Source: an uncultured Oscillospiraceae bacterium (GTDB taxonomy: Bacteria; Bacillota; Clostridia; Oscillospirales; Acutalibacteraceae). From it: a stretch of 6,995 nucleotides of DNA. The position numbers were made by a program, and so were the translations under genes. The notes under the pieces are model-generated. The model was not told where the DNA came from. It saw nothing but the letters and a program-made list of their open reading frames with translations, and searched no databases. The stretch is from assembly GCA_905203795.1 (NCBI GenBank), contig CAJKXG010000070.1, positions 1-6,995 of the forward strand, written 5' to 3'. Shown in pieces: positions 1 through 6,281 of the stretch; the stretch's first letter is position 1; each line of letters opens with the position of its first letter.

Positions 1-1
1 C

Positions 2-1648
2 GCCGCACAGGAAGCCCCTACGCGGCATGCCCCGCTCTGGGCGGCGGTCGCCGTCGCCGCGCTGGTGTTGGCATACGCGTTGCTGTCCCTGCCGGGGACG
101 CTCAAGACCCCGCCCGTCTCCCCTATTGATTCAAACACACCGGCGAATACTGCCACGACAGCGGATACCGCTCCGCCTGCGGACACCACCACGACAACTG
201 CCGCACCCGCCGTTCCCCCGCTGAACAAACAGCTCCTGCTGACCGACACACAGGCACAGCAGATGCGCGATATACTCGCCCGTCAAGACTGGCGTCCGTC
301 GGTGATCAAGGGTGTGCCCGAATATATGTTTATGCTGGATGGCAAGGAGTATTGGCTCCATGTGGCGGACGGTTGGTGCAACAATCGCGGCGATTCCGTC
401 AGCGTGCTGTTTTCCGAGGACGATCAGGCGGCTTTACAGGCGCTGCTCGCGTCCGGTCAAACGGACGGCGTGCTGGTGTTTTCCAAGTTCGTCAATCCCG
501 GTGCCGGTGGCAACATCCGCCTCACCGACCAGACACAGATCGAACGGATTCTGACAACGATCCGAAAGGCGTCCAAAACCGCAATCGACCCGCCCGCTTC
601 CGGCGTCCCGGGCAGTGTGCTCAGCATCGTCCTCGAGGGCGGCGACGGCAACACCCGCACCGTCATCGCCATTCACGCCGAGTACATGGAATGCGAAGGG
701 CGCTATTACCGGCGTTCGGTAACGCTGACGAACGATCTGCTGGCGCTGTACGACATGTACAACAGTGCCGCCGCTGTACAAAAGCTGGAACAGCTCAAGG
801 GCGATAGCGGCACGTATTGGCTGTTTGCAAAAGGCGACCGTTACGGTATCATGACGGAGGACGGCGAAGAAGTTGCCCCCGCCCAATACGCCTACTTTCA
901 AAAGCTGGCGGACGACCGCGTGGAGGTGCGCACAAACGCCGCCGACGACTACGGCGCGATTCTCAATGAGCGCGGCGAAGTAGTCATGTCCAACACGACG
1001 TTTACCAAATTCGGCGAGGGACGCTTCACCAATAAAAACTGGGGAGAAGAAACGTTTGAAAAGCCCCTCGGTTCGGCGACTCTCCGCCTGATCCGCCCCG
1101 CCGATGCGGCGGACACGGCGGTCACACAAAGCGCCAACGGCTTTGACAAAACGACCGGTCCGTTTGTGCTCAAGGATATGTACGGCAAGACCTACGGCGA
1201 CCGATATGATCTGATGGCGTTCACCGACCGCGCCGAGGTGGTCGGGCAAAACGGCAACGGCTATTTTCTGCTCGATCTGAACGGCAAGGTTTTGCGCAAA
1301 CTGGACGATGTGGAAGTCGTCGCGGAGCAATCAAACGAACGCTTTTCTGTCACGCGCAAATACGTGTGGGACGGTAACTTTGACGGTTTTTCCGCGACAA
1401 GCGGCGCACTGTACGGTCTGCGGACAGCAAACGGCAAGACCATCCTCGAAACCAAGTTCAACGAGGTGAAGTTCCTCTCGGATACGCGGTTTGTCGGTCT
1501 GTACCTGACGCCCCATGCTCCGGATGGGGCGCTGCCCGCCTACACCTGTATCGTGGACGAACAAGGCAAGGTGATCTGCGACAAATACCATCATCTGCTT
1601 TTCGCGGGCAGTGCGGATACGACCTATCCTTACGCCGTGGAGATGTGA
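2..1648 (+). CDS. Membrane-anchored WG-repeat-type surface protein, N-terminal part missing (off window), C-terminal part in another frame
   Basis: The reading frame is open to the left edge, so the true start lies outside the window; the GTG at 65 lies inside the membrane helix and is not a credible start. The first visible residues are polar, then a helix (WAAVAVAALVLAYALLSL, about 38-91), then a Thr/Pro/Ala-rich stalk (about 105-225), so the bulk should lie outside the membrane. The region 230-810 is a mixed alpha/beta part I do not recognise. From about 815 on there are WG/KWG-like beta units with the pattern hydrophobic-x-D-x-x-G-K: YGIMTEDGEEV, YGAILNERGEVV (from 950), FLLDLNGKVL (from 1265), GLRTANGKTILE and CIVDEQGKVICD. 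WG repeats are common in surface proteins of Clostridia; their ligand is usually unknown. The frame ends in ATGTGA at 1643-1648 in the middle of the repeat region and the next frame continues it, so this looks like the 5' part of a frameshifted gene. Confidence 0.75.
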   Translation, partial: AAQEAPTRHAPLWAAVAVAALVLAYALLSLPGTLKTPPVSPIDSNTPANTATTADTAPPADTTTTTAAPAVPPLNKQLLLTDTQAQQMRDILARQDWRPSVIKGVPEYMFMLDGKEYWLHVADGWCNNRGDSVSVLFSEDDQAALQALLASGQTDGVLVFSKFVNPGAGGNIRLTDQTQIERILTTIRKASKTAIDPPASGVPGSVLSIVLEGGDGNTRTVIAIHAEYMECEGRYYRRSVTLTNDLLALYDMYNSAAAVQKLEQLKGDSGTYWLFAKGDRYGIMTEDGEEVAPAQYAYFQKLADDRVEVRTNAADDYGAILNERGEVVMSNTTFTKFGEGRFTNKNWGEETFEKPLGSATLRLIRPADAADTAVTQSANGFDKTTGPFVLKDMYGKTYGDRYDLMAFTDRAEVVGQNGNGYFLLDLNGKVLRKLDDVEVVAEQSNERFSVTRKYVWDGNFDGFSATSGALYGLRTANGKTILETKFNEVKFLSDTRFVGLYLTPHAPDGALPAYTCIVDEQGKVICDKYHHLLFAGSADTTYPYAVEM

Positions 1649-2295
1649 GCGACGGCAAAGGCGCATGCACCTATTATGTGATCGATTGGGACGGCAAACA
1701 AGTGCTCGATGAGGCCTTCACCGCCTGCGGAAAACCATCCGGCCACGGTATCGTGGAGTTGACCCGCACCGACGGCAGCACCGTGCGCGTCTCGCTCCAA
1801 ACCGGTCAATCGGCGGCAACCACATCGGTGAACCCCGCGGACGTGGCGCTCGAACTGCGAACGGCGTTATTCGACACGCTGTTTCGCAGCGGCTATCCTC
1901 GCACCTACGCCGGCAGTTGGCTCGATTTGCAAACCGGCGCGTTGGTGGTCGGTGTGACCGACGAGCAGGCCATTGCCGACTATCGAGCGGCGGTACAGCC
2001 GCAGCTGGAACGCTTGGCGCAGACGGTAGAATCGTATAAAGAGGATAATTTTATACTATTTGTAAAACAATCCTACTCGCTGAACACCCTGATCGCTGCG
2101 CAAAACAAGGTAAGCGCCTATCTCGAAACTGCTTCTGCCCCCTTTATGATCGCCCTCGACGAGGAGAACAATCACGTTCGTGTCGTGATTTCCCCCAAAC
2201 AAGCCGCTTCTCTGCGCGCCTATATCGCCGCACAAAATCTCCCCGCCGACATGATGTCCATCAAGGAAGGAGACGTGACCATCACCCCCGCATAA
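1645..2295 (+). CDS. Continuation of the WG-repeat surface protein in the -1 frame, with two protease-prodomain-like modules
   Basis: This 216-codon frame begins at a GTG overlapping the upstream TGA (GTGA). Only a GGAG two bases before the GTG could serve as a ribosome site, which is too close. It has no signal peptide or membrane helix, although its sequence starts mid-pattern with another WG-like unit (VIDWDGKQVLDE, 1678-1713). The rest has two similar modules of the form aromatic-x-x-x-hydrophobic-D-x-x-x-x-x-hydrophobic-V-V: YAGSWLDLQTGALVVGVTD (1906-1962) and FMIALDEENNHVRVVISPKQ (from 2143). These resemble the small beta-alpha prodomains of alpha-lytic-protease-type serine proteases, but no protease domain follows; this is a pattern-based inference. 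Best read as the C-terminal third of the upstream protein, separated by an indel, by sequence error or, less likely, by translational coupling or recoding. No clear intrinsic terminator follows the TAA at 2293-2295. Confidence 0.6.
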   Translation: MSDGKGACTYYVIDWDGKQVLDEAFTACGKPSGHGIVELTRTDGSTVRVSLQTGQSAATTSVNPADVALELRTALFDTLFRSGYPRTYAGSWLDLQTGALVVGVTDEQAIADYRAAVQPQLERLAQTVESYKEDNFILFVKQSYSLNTLIAAQNKVSAYLETASAPFMIALDEENNHVRVVISPKQAASLRAYIAAQNLPADMMSIKEGDVTITPA

Positions 2296-2315
2296 TCGGC
2301 GCATCTATTTCGGCA

Positions 2316-2343
2316 TTGCAATTTCCCTGATTCATGGTATAAT
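2316..2343 (+). promoter_or_regulatory. Extended -10 promoter of the GlmU-like acyltransferase gene
   Basis: TTGCAA (2316-2321, 4/6 to the -35 consensus), a 16-base spacer, and a perfect TATAAT (2338-2343) preceded by TGG, which gives an extended -10. Transcription should start near 2350, leaving a leader of about 32 bases before the ATG at 2382. The 86-base gap after the WG-repeat gene and this promoter indicate that the gene is a separate transcription unit. Confidence 0.75.
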
Positions 2344-2366
2344 AGTTACGAGTTTTATGTTGCGAT

Positions 2367-2373
2367 AAAGGAG
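2367..2373 (+). promoter_or_regulatory. Ribosome binding site deciding the start at 2382
   Basis: AAAGGAG with an 8-base spacer to the ATG at 2382. This favours 2382 over the in-frame ATG at 2397. Confidence 0.85.
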
Positions 2374-2381
2374 TATGGAAC

Positions 2382-3053
2382 ATGTCTCATCCCGATATGA
2401 CCGTGTCCGCTTTGTTTGACCTGACCCACACCGCCGCCGCGCCGTTGCTGACCGCGTGCGACTACCCGTGGGAGGCGCTACCGCGCATCGGCGCTTTTAT
2501 TCGCGAGTTGGGCGCGGCGTTGCCCGCCGACGAATACGATTCTCCCCGTGAAGGCGTGTGGATCCACAAAACCGCCGTCGTCGCTCCCTCCGCCTTTCTC
2601 GGAGACAATGTGATCATCGGCGCGGAAACCGAAGTGCGCCATTGCGCTTTTGTCCGCGGCAACGCGCTGGTCGGGGCGGGCGCGGTGGTCGGCAATTCCA
2701 CCGAGCTGAAAAATGTCATCCTGTTCGACAAGGTGCAGGTGCCGCACTACAACTATATCGGCGACTCGATCCTCGGGTATCGCGCGCACATGGGTGCCGG
2801 CTCGATCACGTCCAATGTCAAGAGCGACAAAACGCTTGTTACGATCGCCTGCGGCGGCGAACGGCTGGAGACGGGGCTGAAAAAAATGGGTGCGATTCTC
2901 GGCGACGAAGTGGAAGTCGGCTGCGGCAGCGTGCTCAACCCGGGTGCGGTGATCGGCGCGCACAGCCAGATTTACCCGCTCTCGATGGTGCGCGGCTTTA
3001 TCCCCGCCAACAGCATCTACAAAAAGCAGGGCGAAGTCGTCCAAAAACGATAA
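2382..3053 (+). CDS. Left-handed beta-helix (hexapeptide-repeat) acyltransferase, GlmU C-terminal-domain-like
   Basis: A 223-residue cytoplasmic protein without signal peptide. Residues about 60-205 are hexapeptide repeats with an aliphatic residue every sixth position (AVVAPSAFLGDNVIIGAETE; ALVGAGAVVGNSTELKNVIL), which form a left-handed beta-helix. The segment VPHYNYIGDSILG (120-132) matches the GlmU stretch that holds the acetyltransferase histidine (AGHLxYxGD), so His122 may be catalytic. It is followed by GAGSITSNVKSD, akin to GAGTITCNYDG of GlmU. Residues 1-58 are a short helical cap; the Rossmann-like uridylyltransferase domain of full GlmU is absent. Relatives in Clostridia are often labelled UDP-N-acetylglucosamine pyrophosphorylase, but with no nucleotidyltransferase domain that reaction is unlikely from this chain alone. 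The substrate is unknown; an amino-sugar or sugar-nucleotide acceptor is a guess. It has its own promoter and ribosome site and ends in a terminator shared with the convergent gene. Confidence 0.85.
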   Translation: MSHPDMTVSALFDLTHTAAAPLLTACDYPWEALPRIGAFIRELGAALPADEYDSPREGVWIHKTAVVAPSAFLGDNVIIGAETEVRHCAFVRGNALVGAGAVVGNSTELKNVILFDKVQVPHYNYIGDSILGYRAHMGAGSITSNVKSDKTLVTIACGGERLETGLKKMGAILGDEVEVGCGSVLNPGAVIGAHSQIYPLSMVRGFIPANSIYKKQGEVVQKR

Positions 3054-3065
3054 TGACGATACGCA

Positions 3066-3093
3066 AAAACAGCCCCCGAATGGGGGCTGTTTT
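3066..3093. terminator. Bidirectional intrinsic terminator between convergent genes
   Basis: A perfect 12-bp inverted repeat, AAAACAGCCCCC (3066-3077) and GGGGGCTGTTTT (3082-3093), with a GAAT loop. In either direction it gives a GC-rich stem followed by a T tract. It lies 12 bases after the stop of the beta-helix gene (+) and 17 bases beyond the stop of the dockerin hydrolase gene (-), so it can serve both. Confidence 0.93.
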
Positions 3094-3110
3094 GTTCTGC
3101 CTGTAAGCGA

Positions 3111-4751
3111 TTACAGTTCCGCTTTGCCGACCGACACTTGCAGGATGATGCGCGCATCGGAGCTGTCGATTTCGCCGTCGCCATTGACGTCGGCTGCCAT
3201 TCTTTGCACGTCCGTCAAATCCACTTTACCGACCGCCGATTGCAGTACGATGCGGGCGTCGGAGGAATCGATCTCGCCACTGTCGTCCAGATCACCAAGC
3301 GTGAAAGCCGGCTGCACCACCAAGCCGTCGATGGCGTCCGTCAGCGCCTGTGTCGCCGCGTCTACTTCTTCCTGCGTGGCGTCGCCGCGATCGTTCACAG
3401 CTTTGGCAGCGTCACGTGCCGCGACATACGCCGCATAGCTGTCTTGCGTGTATTCGACATCGGAAACGTCGATTTCCAGCGCCTTTTCCAGCGCGGTCTT
3501 ATCCGCAGGGAGCAAGGGTGAGCCCCACGTAACCGACTTCTGTGTGCCGTCCGCCAGCGTCGCCGTAATCACATAGCCGCGAATATACAGCGAGTTCTCC
3601 GCATGAAAATCACCCACATTCACCGACCAGTCCACACCGGTCGCACTGCCAAGCGTCTGATCATCGCGGGAAACGGACAACACCGCCCATTTCCCCCTCT
3701 GCATACCGTACTGGCTGAATGTGCCGAAGCCGTTATCATGAGGGTTGCTGCCGTCTACACTGGGGGCAGTCAAACCGTCTTTATCCGTGGTGTTAAAATG
3801 CCACCAATCGTTTCCGCCGGCGTGCCAATCCCAGAAATAAGTCACGTCGATGGTGAGATTTTTCACAACCGTGCCCTCTTCGATGCCCATCGACACCGCC
3901 AACGTGCCGCTGTCATAGCTGAAGCCCTGCTTCTGTCCCTTTAACCATTGCAGCACGCGATAACCGTCGTATTCGCCGATATCCACGGAGCGGTTGGGCG
4001 GATCGATCAGCCCGTCGCTGCCTTCCCCTTCGGGCATATCGATCAGCTTGACCAACTCGTCGTAATACAACTGTGCCATGGCGCGATAGCCCGGGCCGGT
4101 ATAATGCACGCCATCGTCTGTGTCGAAATATTCATCGTGCGCAACCAGCATGCCGCGCAAATCGGCAGTCGGGAGATCATATTTCTCGGCGATCTTCTGT
4201 TGCGCCGGCATCACAAAGTCGGTAATCAGTTCGTCACGATGTCCCCAGACCGACGGTCCGTTGTAAATGCGGCCGCCGATGCTGAGCAGCACAAGCGGTT
4301 GATTGGGCTGATTGAGGTACGACGAAACCAACTCGTCATAGTCCTGTTCAAACGTATTGTTTCCACCATTATAGAAGCCGGGCTGTGCGTCGTTGACGCC
4401 CATATCGATGATCACGATATCTGCTCCATATGCCAAACTGTTCTCATAATAGGTGTTGGTGCCGATGTAGCTGTACGCCTGATTTTTAATCACAGAACAG
4501 CCGGGATAACCGAAATTGCGCACTTCAAATCCATTGCCCAGCATGATTTGCAGGTACGCCGGATAGCTGTGTCCCTTGGTGCCTTCGGTCGTGCTTGCGC
4601 CCACACAGGCGACTTTGACGGGGGTGTGATCAAAAGTGATTTTTTCCGTCGTGTCCTCAGCGCTTGCCGTCATCAGCGGCACAGCCGCCAGCAACAACGT
4701 TGCCGACAGGCACATGCCCGCTGCACGGCGAAATACCGATTTCAAATTCAT
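3111..4751 (-). CDS. Secreted SGNH/GDSL-type hydrolase with FIVAR and C-terminal type I dockerin
   Basis: A 546-residue secreted protein. Residues 1-31 are a signal peptide with a hydrophobic core and a likely cut after ASA. Residues about 45-240 are an SGNH hydrolase: block I GASTTEG (Ser53 as nucleophile, with Ala where GDSL enzymes have Asp), block II NFGYPG (Gly84), block III GVND (Asn120), block V DGVH (Asp213, His216). Such enzymes are usually esterases or deacetylases; here plausibly acting on acetylated or feruloylated plant polysaccharide. Residues about 255-410 are an aromatic-rich beta region I do not recognise. Residues 417-478 are a helical FIVAR-like linker (ALEKALE...AATQALTDAIDGL). 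Residues 485-546 are a type I dockerin with two calcium loops (D487-D489-S491...D498 and D521-N523-D525...D532), each followed by SSDARI-x-LQ. A dockerin implies docking to a cohesin scaffold, none of which is in the window. The start is supported by AGGAA at 4758-4762, 6 bases upstream of ATG, and by a strong promoter. Confidence 0.93.
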   Translation of the reverse strand: MNLKSVFRRAAGMCLSATLLLAAVPLMTASAEDTTEKITFDHTPVKVACVGASTTEGTKGHSYPAYLQIMLGNGFEVRNFGYPGCSVIKNQAYSYIGTNTYYENSLAYGADIVIIDMGVNDAQPGFYNGGNNTFEQDYDELVSSYLNQPNQPLVLLSIGGRIYNGPSVWGHRDELITDFVMPAQQKIAEKYDLPTADLRGMLVAHDEYFDTDDGVHYTGPGYRAMAQLYYDELVKLIDMPEGEGSDGLIDPPNRSVDIGEYDGYRVLQWLKGQKQGFSYDSGTLAVSMGIEEGTVVKNLTIDVTYFWDWHAGGNDWWHFNTTDKDGLTAPSVDGSNPHDNGFGTFSQYGMQRGKWAVLSVSRDDQTLGSATGVDWSVNVGDFHAENSLYIRGYVITATLADGTQKSVTWGSPLLPADKTALEKALEIDVSDVEYTQDSYAAYVAARDAAKAVNDRGDATQEEVDAATQALTDAIDGLVVQPAFTLGDLDDSGEIDSSDARIVLQSAVGKVDLTDVQRMAADVNGDGEIDSSDARIILQVSVGKAEL

Positions 4752-4824
4752 GTGTCATTCCTGCTTTCTTTGGCGATCGAAGCCGCCGGATTTTGGCGCA
4801 AAACCGCGCACTTTCTTGTGGTCT

Positions 4825-4853
4825 ATTATATAACAAACACAGGACGGTGTCAA
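4825..4853 (-). promoter_or_regulatory. Perfect-consensus sigma-A promoter of the dockerin hydrolase gene
   Basis: On the minus strand TTGACA (4848-4853), a 17-base spacer, TATAAT (4825-4830): 12 of 12 consensus bases at optimal spacing. A run of seven T on the minus strand (4869-4875) lies about 50-57 bases upstream of the predicted start and may act as part of an UP element. Transcription should begin near 4818, giving a leader of about 67 bases. Confidence 0.85.
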
Positions 4854-4890
4854 TGTCACCACGCTCCGAAAAAAAGACAATTGGTTTAGG

Positions 4891-4934
4891 CATATCGCCG
4901 ATTCATGATAGGCGATCCCCCATACACGATATGG
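4891..4934. repeat. Nested, mutually exclusive inverted repeats upstream of the dockerin gene promoter
   Basis: Three overlapping pairings occur: CATATCG (4891-4897) with CGATATG (4927-4933); ATCGCC (4894-4899) with GGCGAT (4911-4916), loop 11; and CCATA (4920-4924) with TATGG (4930-4934), loop 5. They lie between the tuf terminator and the hydrolase promoter, about 75-115 bases upstream of the predicted start. This may be an operator or a decayed element; the role is unknown. Apart from this, the promoter and the terminator, I see nothing else in the 277-base gap 4752-5028. Confidence 0.45.
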
Positions 4935-4965
4935 AATTGTTGATAGGATGACATACACCGACGAC

Positions 4966-4999
4966 AAAAATCCCCTGCCGATTACTCGGCAGGGGATTT
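4966..4999 (-). terminator. Intrinsic terminator of tuf (end of the fusA-tuf operon)
   Basis: A perfect 13-bp stem, AAATCCCCTGCCG (4968-4980) and CGGCAGGGGATTT (4987-4999), with a 6-base loop. On the minus strand a T5 tract (4966-4970) overlaps the end of the stem. It lies 29 bases beyond the tuf stop and ends transcription before the dockerin gene promoter. Confidence 0.95.
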
Positions 5000-5019
5000 G
5001 ATCCGCTGTTGATTGAAAT

Positions 5020-5037
5020 AATTCCTAATTAGGAATT
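5020..5037. repeat. 18-bp perfect palindrome centred on the tuf stop codon
   Basis: AATTCCTAATTAGGAATT reads identically on both strands. The tuf TAA (5029-5031) sits at its centre, so it covers the last two codons (Asn, Ser), the stop and nine bases beyond. As RNA it would form a 7-bp stem with an AAUU loop just before the terminator hairpin. Confidence 0.6.
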
Positions 5038-6231
5038 GACCGCGGTGACAACACCGGAACCGACGGTACGGCCGCCTTCACGGATAGCGAAGCGCAGACC
5101 TTCCTCGATAGCGATCGGGGTGATCAGTTCGACATCCATCTCGACGTTATCGCCGGGCATGCACATCTCCACGCCTTCCGGCAGCGAGATAACACCGGTC
5201 ACGTCGGTGGTACGGAAATAGAACTGCGGACGATAGTTGTTGAAGAACGGGGTATGACGGCCGCCTTCTTCCTTGGACAGGACGTACACCTGGCCATGGA
5301 ACTTCGTGTGCGGGTTGATGGAGCCGGGCTTGCACAGAACCTGTCCACGCTCGATCTCGTTTCTCTGGATACCACGCAGCAGCGCGCCGATGTTGTCGCC
5401 GGCCTCCGCATAATCCAGCAGCTTGCGGAACATTTCGATGCCGGTAACAACCGTCTTCTTTCTCTCTTCGGTCAGACCGATGATCTCGACTTCTTCGGAC
5501 ATCTTCAACTGGCCACGCTCCACACGACCGGTGGCAACCGTGCCACGACCGGTGATGGTGAACACGTCTTCGACAGGCATCAGGAAGGGCTTGTCGGTCG
5601 TGCGCTCCGGAGACGGAATGTATTCGTCAACCGCGTTCATCAGTTCGATGATCGGGGCATACGCCGGATCGTTGATATCGGTGGAGGTGCACTCCAGAGC
5701 CGCCAGAGCGGAACCCTTGATGATCGGGGTGTCGTCGCCCGGGAACTCATACTTGTTCAGCGCTTCGCGGATTTCCATCTCGACCAGCTCGAGCAGTTCG
5801 GGATCGTCCACTTGGTCGACCTTGTTCATGAACACAACGATCGAGGGAACGCCGACCTGACGGGCAAGCAGCAGGTGCTCGTTGGTCTGCGCCATAACGC
5901 CGTCGGTGGAAGCGATAACCAGGATCGCGCCGTCCATCTGCGCCGCACCGGTGATCATGTTCTTGATATAGTCGGCGTGTCCGGGGCAGTCCACGTGCGC
6001 ATAGTGACGATGCGCCGTCTCATATTCCACGTGAGCGGTATTGATCGTGATACCGCGCTCGCGCTCTTCGGGCGCCTTGTCGATGTTCGCATAATCCATG
6101 AATTCTGCGCCGCCCTGCATCGCGAGCACCTTGGTGATCGCCGCAGTCAGCGTGGTCTTACCATGGTCAACGTGACCGATGGTACCGATGTTTACATGGG
6201 GTTTGGTTCTTTCAAACTTTGCCTTTGCCAT
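5029..6231 (-). CDS. tuf: Elongation factor Tu
   Basis: A 400-residue translation GTPase that brings aminoacyl-tRNA to the ribosomal A site; the length is normal for EF-Tu. Seen in order: G1 GHVDHGKT (19-26), switch I RGITI (58-62), G3 DCPGH (81-85, with the GTPase His85), G4 NKVD (136-139), G5 GSAL (173-176), then domains II ([18 protein letters not shown]) and III ([13 protein letters not shown] ... ending [10 protein letters not shown]). The start is fixed by AAGGAGG at 6240-6246 and by the family N-terminus. It lies downstream of fusA in the usual str-operon order, has its own candidate promoters in the 170-base spacer, and ends at a strong terminator. One oddity: the helix B region reads [10 protein letters not shown] (110-119) where most bacteria have DGPMPQTREH. 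Whether the genome has a second tuf copy cannot be seen. Confidence 0.99.
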   Translation of the reverse strand: MAKAKFERTKPHVNIGTIGHVDHGKTTLTAAITKVLAMQGGAEFMDYANIDKAPEERERGITINTAHVEYETAHRHYAHVDCPGHADYIKNMITGAAQMDGAILVIASTDGVMAQTNEHLLLARQVGVPSIVVFMNKVDQVDDPELLELVEMEIREALNKYEFPGDDTPIIKGSALAALECTSTDINDPAYAPIIELMNAVDEYIPSPERTTDKPFLMPVEDVFTITGRGTVATGRVERGQLKMSEEVEIIGLTEERKKTVVTGIEMFRKLLDYAEAGDNIGALLRGIQRNEIERGQVLCKPGSINPHTKFHGQVYVLSKEEGGRHTPFFNNYRPQFYFRTTDVTGVISLPEGVEMCMPGDNVEMDVELITPIAIEEGLRFAIREGGRTVGSGVVTAVNS

Positions 6232-6239
6232 TTGTATTT

Positions 6240-6246
6240 CCTCCTT
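6240..6246 (-). promoter_or_regulatory. Strong ribosome binding site of tuf
   Basis: AAGGAGG on the minus strand with an 8-base spacer to the tuf ATG; near-perfect anti-SD complement, as expected for one of the most abundant proteins. Confidence 0.92.
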
Positions 6247-6252
6247 AGATGA

Positions 6253-6281
6253 AATCTACGTTCTGCATCCGAACTTGTCAA
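6253..6281 (-). promoter_or_regulatory. Candidate proximal tuf promoter (P2)
   Basis: On the minus strand a perfect TTGACA (6276-6281), a 17-base spacer and TAGATT (6253-6258, 4/6). The predicted start near 6246 falls inside the Shine-Dalgarno sequence, leaving only about 15 bases of leader. It may therefore be weak or a chance match. Confidence 0.4.

Noticed and set aside
434..1330. 298-codon open frame on the minus strand inside the WG-repeat gene
   Set aside because: Shadow of the + strand gene; no recognisable motifs, and the + frame shows periodic repeats and a membrane helix.
1643..1648. Programmed -1 ribosomal frameshift
   Set aside because: No X-XXY-YYZ slippery heptamer at the overlap and no obvious downstream pseudoknot; an indel at the TGTG doublet or a sequence error is simpler.
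3114..3299. Near-duplicate segments taken as a DNA repeat element
   Set aside because: They are the two calcium-binding repeats of the dockerin, an inherent feature of that domain, not a mobile or CRISPR-like repeat.
3948..4889. 313-codon open frame on the + strand opposite the dockerin hydrolase
   Set aside because: It covers the hydrolase signal peptide and catalytic blocks in antisense, and the hydrolase has clear motifs, promoter and ribosome site on the other strand.
4755..4967. 70-codon minus-strand frame through the tuf-hydrolase gap
   Set aside because: It runs through the hydrolase promoter and the nested inverted repeats, reaches into the tuf terminator stem, and has no family resemblance.
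5254..6252. 332-codon open frame on the + strand opposite tuf
   Set aside because: Exact antisense of the tuf gene. Its length follows from strong codon bias in tuf; low-complexity His/Arg/Asp-rich translation and no credible ribosome site.
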